From: Candidatus Omnitrophota bacterium
GTDB taxonomy: Bacteria > Omnitrophota > Gorgyraeia > JAFGHF01
Length of the DNA stretch: 6,212 nucleotides
Direction: 5' to 3'
NCBI GenBank assembly: GCA_018899075.1
Contig: JAHIIS010000006.1
Span: 1 to 6,212, forward strand
Below, piece by piece: positions 5,392-6,212 of the stretch. The notes under the pieces were generated by a model that was not told the DNA's origin, made no database searches, and saw only the letters and a list, made by a program, of their open reading frames with translations. Within the stretch, counting starts at the first letter, position 1. Each line of letters starts with the position of its first letter. Made by a program: the position numbers and the translations under genes.

Positions 5392-6093
5392 TTATGCAAA
5401 GAAGTCGCCCTGGACAGCTTTCTGCTCTTCTCTTCTTTTTGCCACCAGGTTGCAGTATTCGCAATTTGCGCTTGACTTGGGTATTGGAGATGCTAGCAAC
5501 GCGGCTGCGTCTTTAACTATTCTTTTAGCTGATTCAATATTGGTTTCTATTTTTATCGGCTCAACATGGAATTTCACAACACTGTCCTGTCGGACCTCTT
5601 CAGGCCAATAATAAAGCAAATACGCTAGGCCTTTTGTCTTAAAACCACAAGATTCTAGCATTAAGCAATAGCAATCAAGTTGATTTTGATAATATTTTCT
5701 AGGATCATCTTTTAATGCTGAACCCCTTGTCTTGTAATCCAAAGGGATATAACAACCGTTTTCCACCAGGCAATCGTCTAACGCACCTATTAATGTGGCA
5801 TTTGAACTCTTATCCTCATAGCGCAAATCACTGTTGCGCCAATTTCTCCATTTTTCTAAGGTTGCCAGGTTAGTAAAGAGTTTTCCTGCTACCTTACCTT
5901 GAACTTCAGGAGGTAATTGGTTATTTAACCGATACTTATCAAAATATTTCTTAATGACCAGGTCCATGCCCCCAGGCAAAGACGGAAATATGCCACGTGG
6001 TCTTTTTATGCGCCTAACCTTTTCGAGCCAGAAGCACCGCGGGCAGTCGAGAAAAAGATTTAAAGATGAAGGAGACAGTCTAATTTGTTCCAT
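5392..6093 (-). CDS. PD-(D/E)XK nuclease-like protein with four-cysteine (putative Fe-S) pattern
   Basis: This 233-residue protein looks like a stand-alone nuclease domain of the Cas4/AddB/RecB type. The N-terminal LSPSSLNLFLDCPRCFWLEK (6-25) is the usual opening of this family. The catalytic core is GALDD (103-107, Asp106), LDYKTRG (118-124, with Asp119 and Lys121 as the D-x-K pair) and QLDCYCLML (138-146, Gln138 and Tyr142). Cys17 and Cys20 at the N-terminus plus Cys211 and Cys214 near the C-terminus could hold an iron-sulphur cluster, as in Cas4 and AddB, although the spacing differs. It probably cuts or processes DNA ends. No cas genes, CRISPR array or RecB/AddA helicase is visible, so I would not call it Cas4. 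The ATG at 6093 lies 7 nt after the stop of the upstream gene, indicating an operon. Confidence 0.8.
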   Translation of the reverse strand: MEQIRLSPSSLNLFLDCPRCFWLEKVRRIKRPRGIFPSLPGGMDLVIKKYFDKYRLNNQLPPEVQGKVAGKLFTNLATLEKWRNWRNSDLRYEDKSSNATLIGALDDCLVENGCYIPLDYKTRGSALKDDPRKYYQNQLDCYCLMLESCGFKTKGLAYLLYYWPEEVRQDSVVKFHVEPIKIETNIESAKRIVKDAAALLASPIPKSSANCEYCNLVAKRREEQKAVQGDFFA

Positions 6094-6100
6094 TTGTGAA

Positions 6101-6212
6101 TTATTTCTCTTGTTTCCCTTGCTGAGAATACAGGCTTTTAAATTCGTTTAAATCATTTAATTCTAATATTACGGGCTGCTTTGAAGAAGAGGCTTTGCCA
6201 AAAACTACAGCA
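6101..6212 (-). CDS. C-terminal end of an unrecognised protein, cut by window edge
   Basis: The last 36 residues of a gene entering from the right are visible, ending at TAA (6101-6103). They contain a segment reading AVVFGKASSSKQPVILELND and then a polar lysine- and glutamine-rich tail, QQGKQEK. I do not recognise the family. The stop lies 7 nt before the nuclease ATG, so the two are probably expressed together and the full gene could reveal the nuclease's role. Confidence 0.55.
   Translation of the reverse strand, partial: AVVFGKASSSKQPVILELNDLNEFKSLYSQQGKQEK

Noticed and set aside
5392..6093. Cas4 of a CRISPR adaptation module.
   Set aside because: No CRISPR repeats or cas1/cas2 in the window, and cysteine spacing differs from Cas4; only a general PD-(D/E)XK call is supported.

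Overview
The window is a compact bacterial stretch in which every supported gene lies on the minus strand. In transcription order (high to low coordinates) it holds: the tail of an unrecognised gene, a small PD-(D/E)XK nuclease-like protein with a four-cysteine pattern, greA, a class II Fic protein, an RlpA-like wall protein, tRNA-Arg(ACG), tadA, tRNA-Ser(GCU), an amino-acid-permease/EIIA fusion, and the N-terminal part of a CaCA-type cation exchanger running off the left edge. Bacterial origin is certain from greA, tadA, rlpA and the tRNAs. Phylum cannot be fixed from the sequence. Few genes have a clear Shine-Dalgarno sequence, and two short palindromic elements sit between genes. These traits remind me of genomes from uncultivated lineages such as Omnitrophota, but that is only an impression.

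Right part (about 5256-6212): the upstream partial gene and the nuclease gene are 7 nt apart and probably share a transcript. A 136-nt gap to greA holds a palindrome-rich segment bounded by 9-bp direct repeats. greA has the best ribosome binding site in the window.

Middle (3045-4784): a visibly AT-rich Fic gene stands behind its own AT-rich 174-nt control region. That region contains a near-perfect sigma70-type promoter, TTGACA-17-TATACT. Its -35 box lies in the centre of a perfect 11-bp inverted repeat, and the predicted mRNA has almost no leader. The Fic protein has a C-terminal region that looks like a winged helix, so autoregulation is a reasonable hypothesis. A short RlpA-like double-psi barrel protein follows after 27 nt.

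Left part (1-3044): tRNA-Arg(ACG), the usual substrate of TadA, directly precedes tadA. The tadA stop codon shares its last base with the first base of tRNA-Ser(GCU). After a 70-bp palindromic repeat come the permease-EIIA fusion and, 4 nt further on, the cation exchanger. The most notable points are the tRNA-Arg/tadA/tRNA-Ser cluster and the operator-promoter arrangement of the Fic gene. I see no CRISPR array, prophage or complete insertion sequence, and no clearly new multi-gene system.
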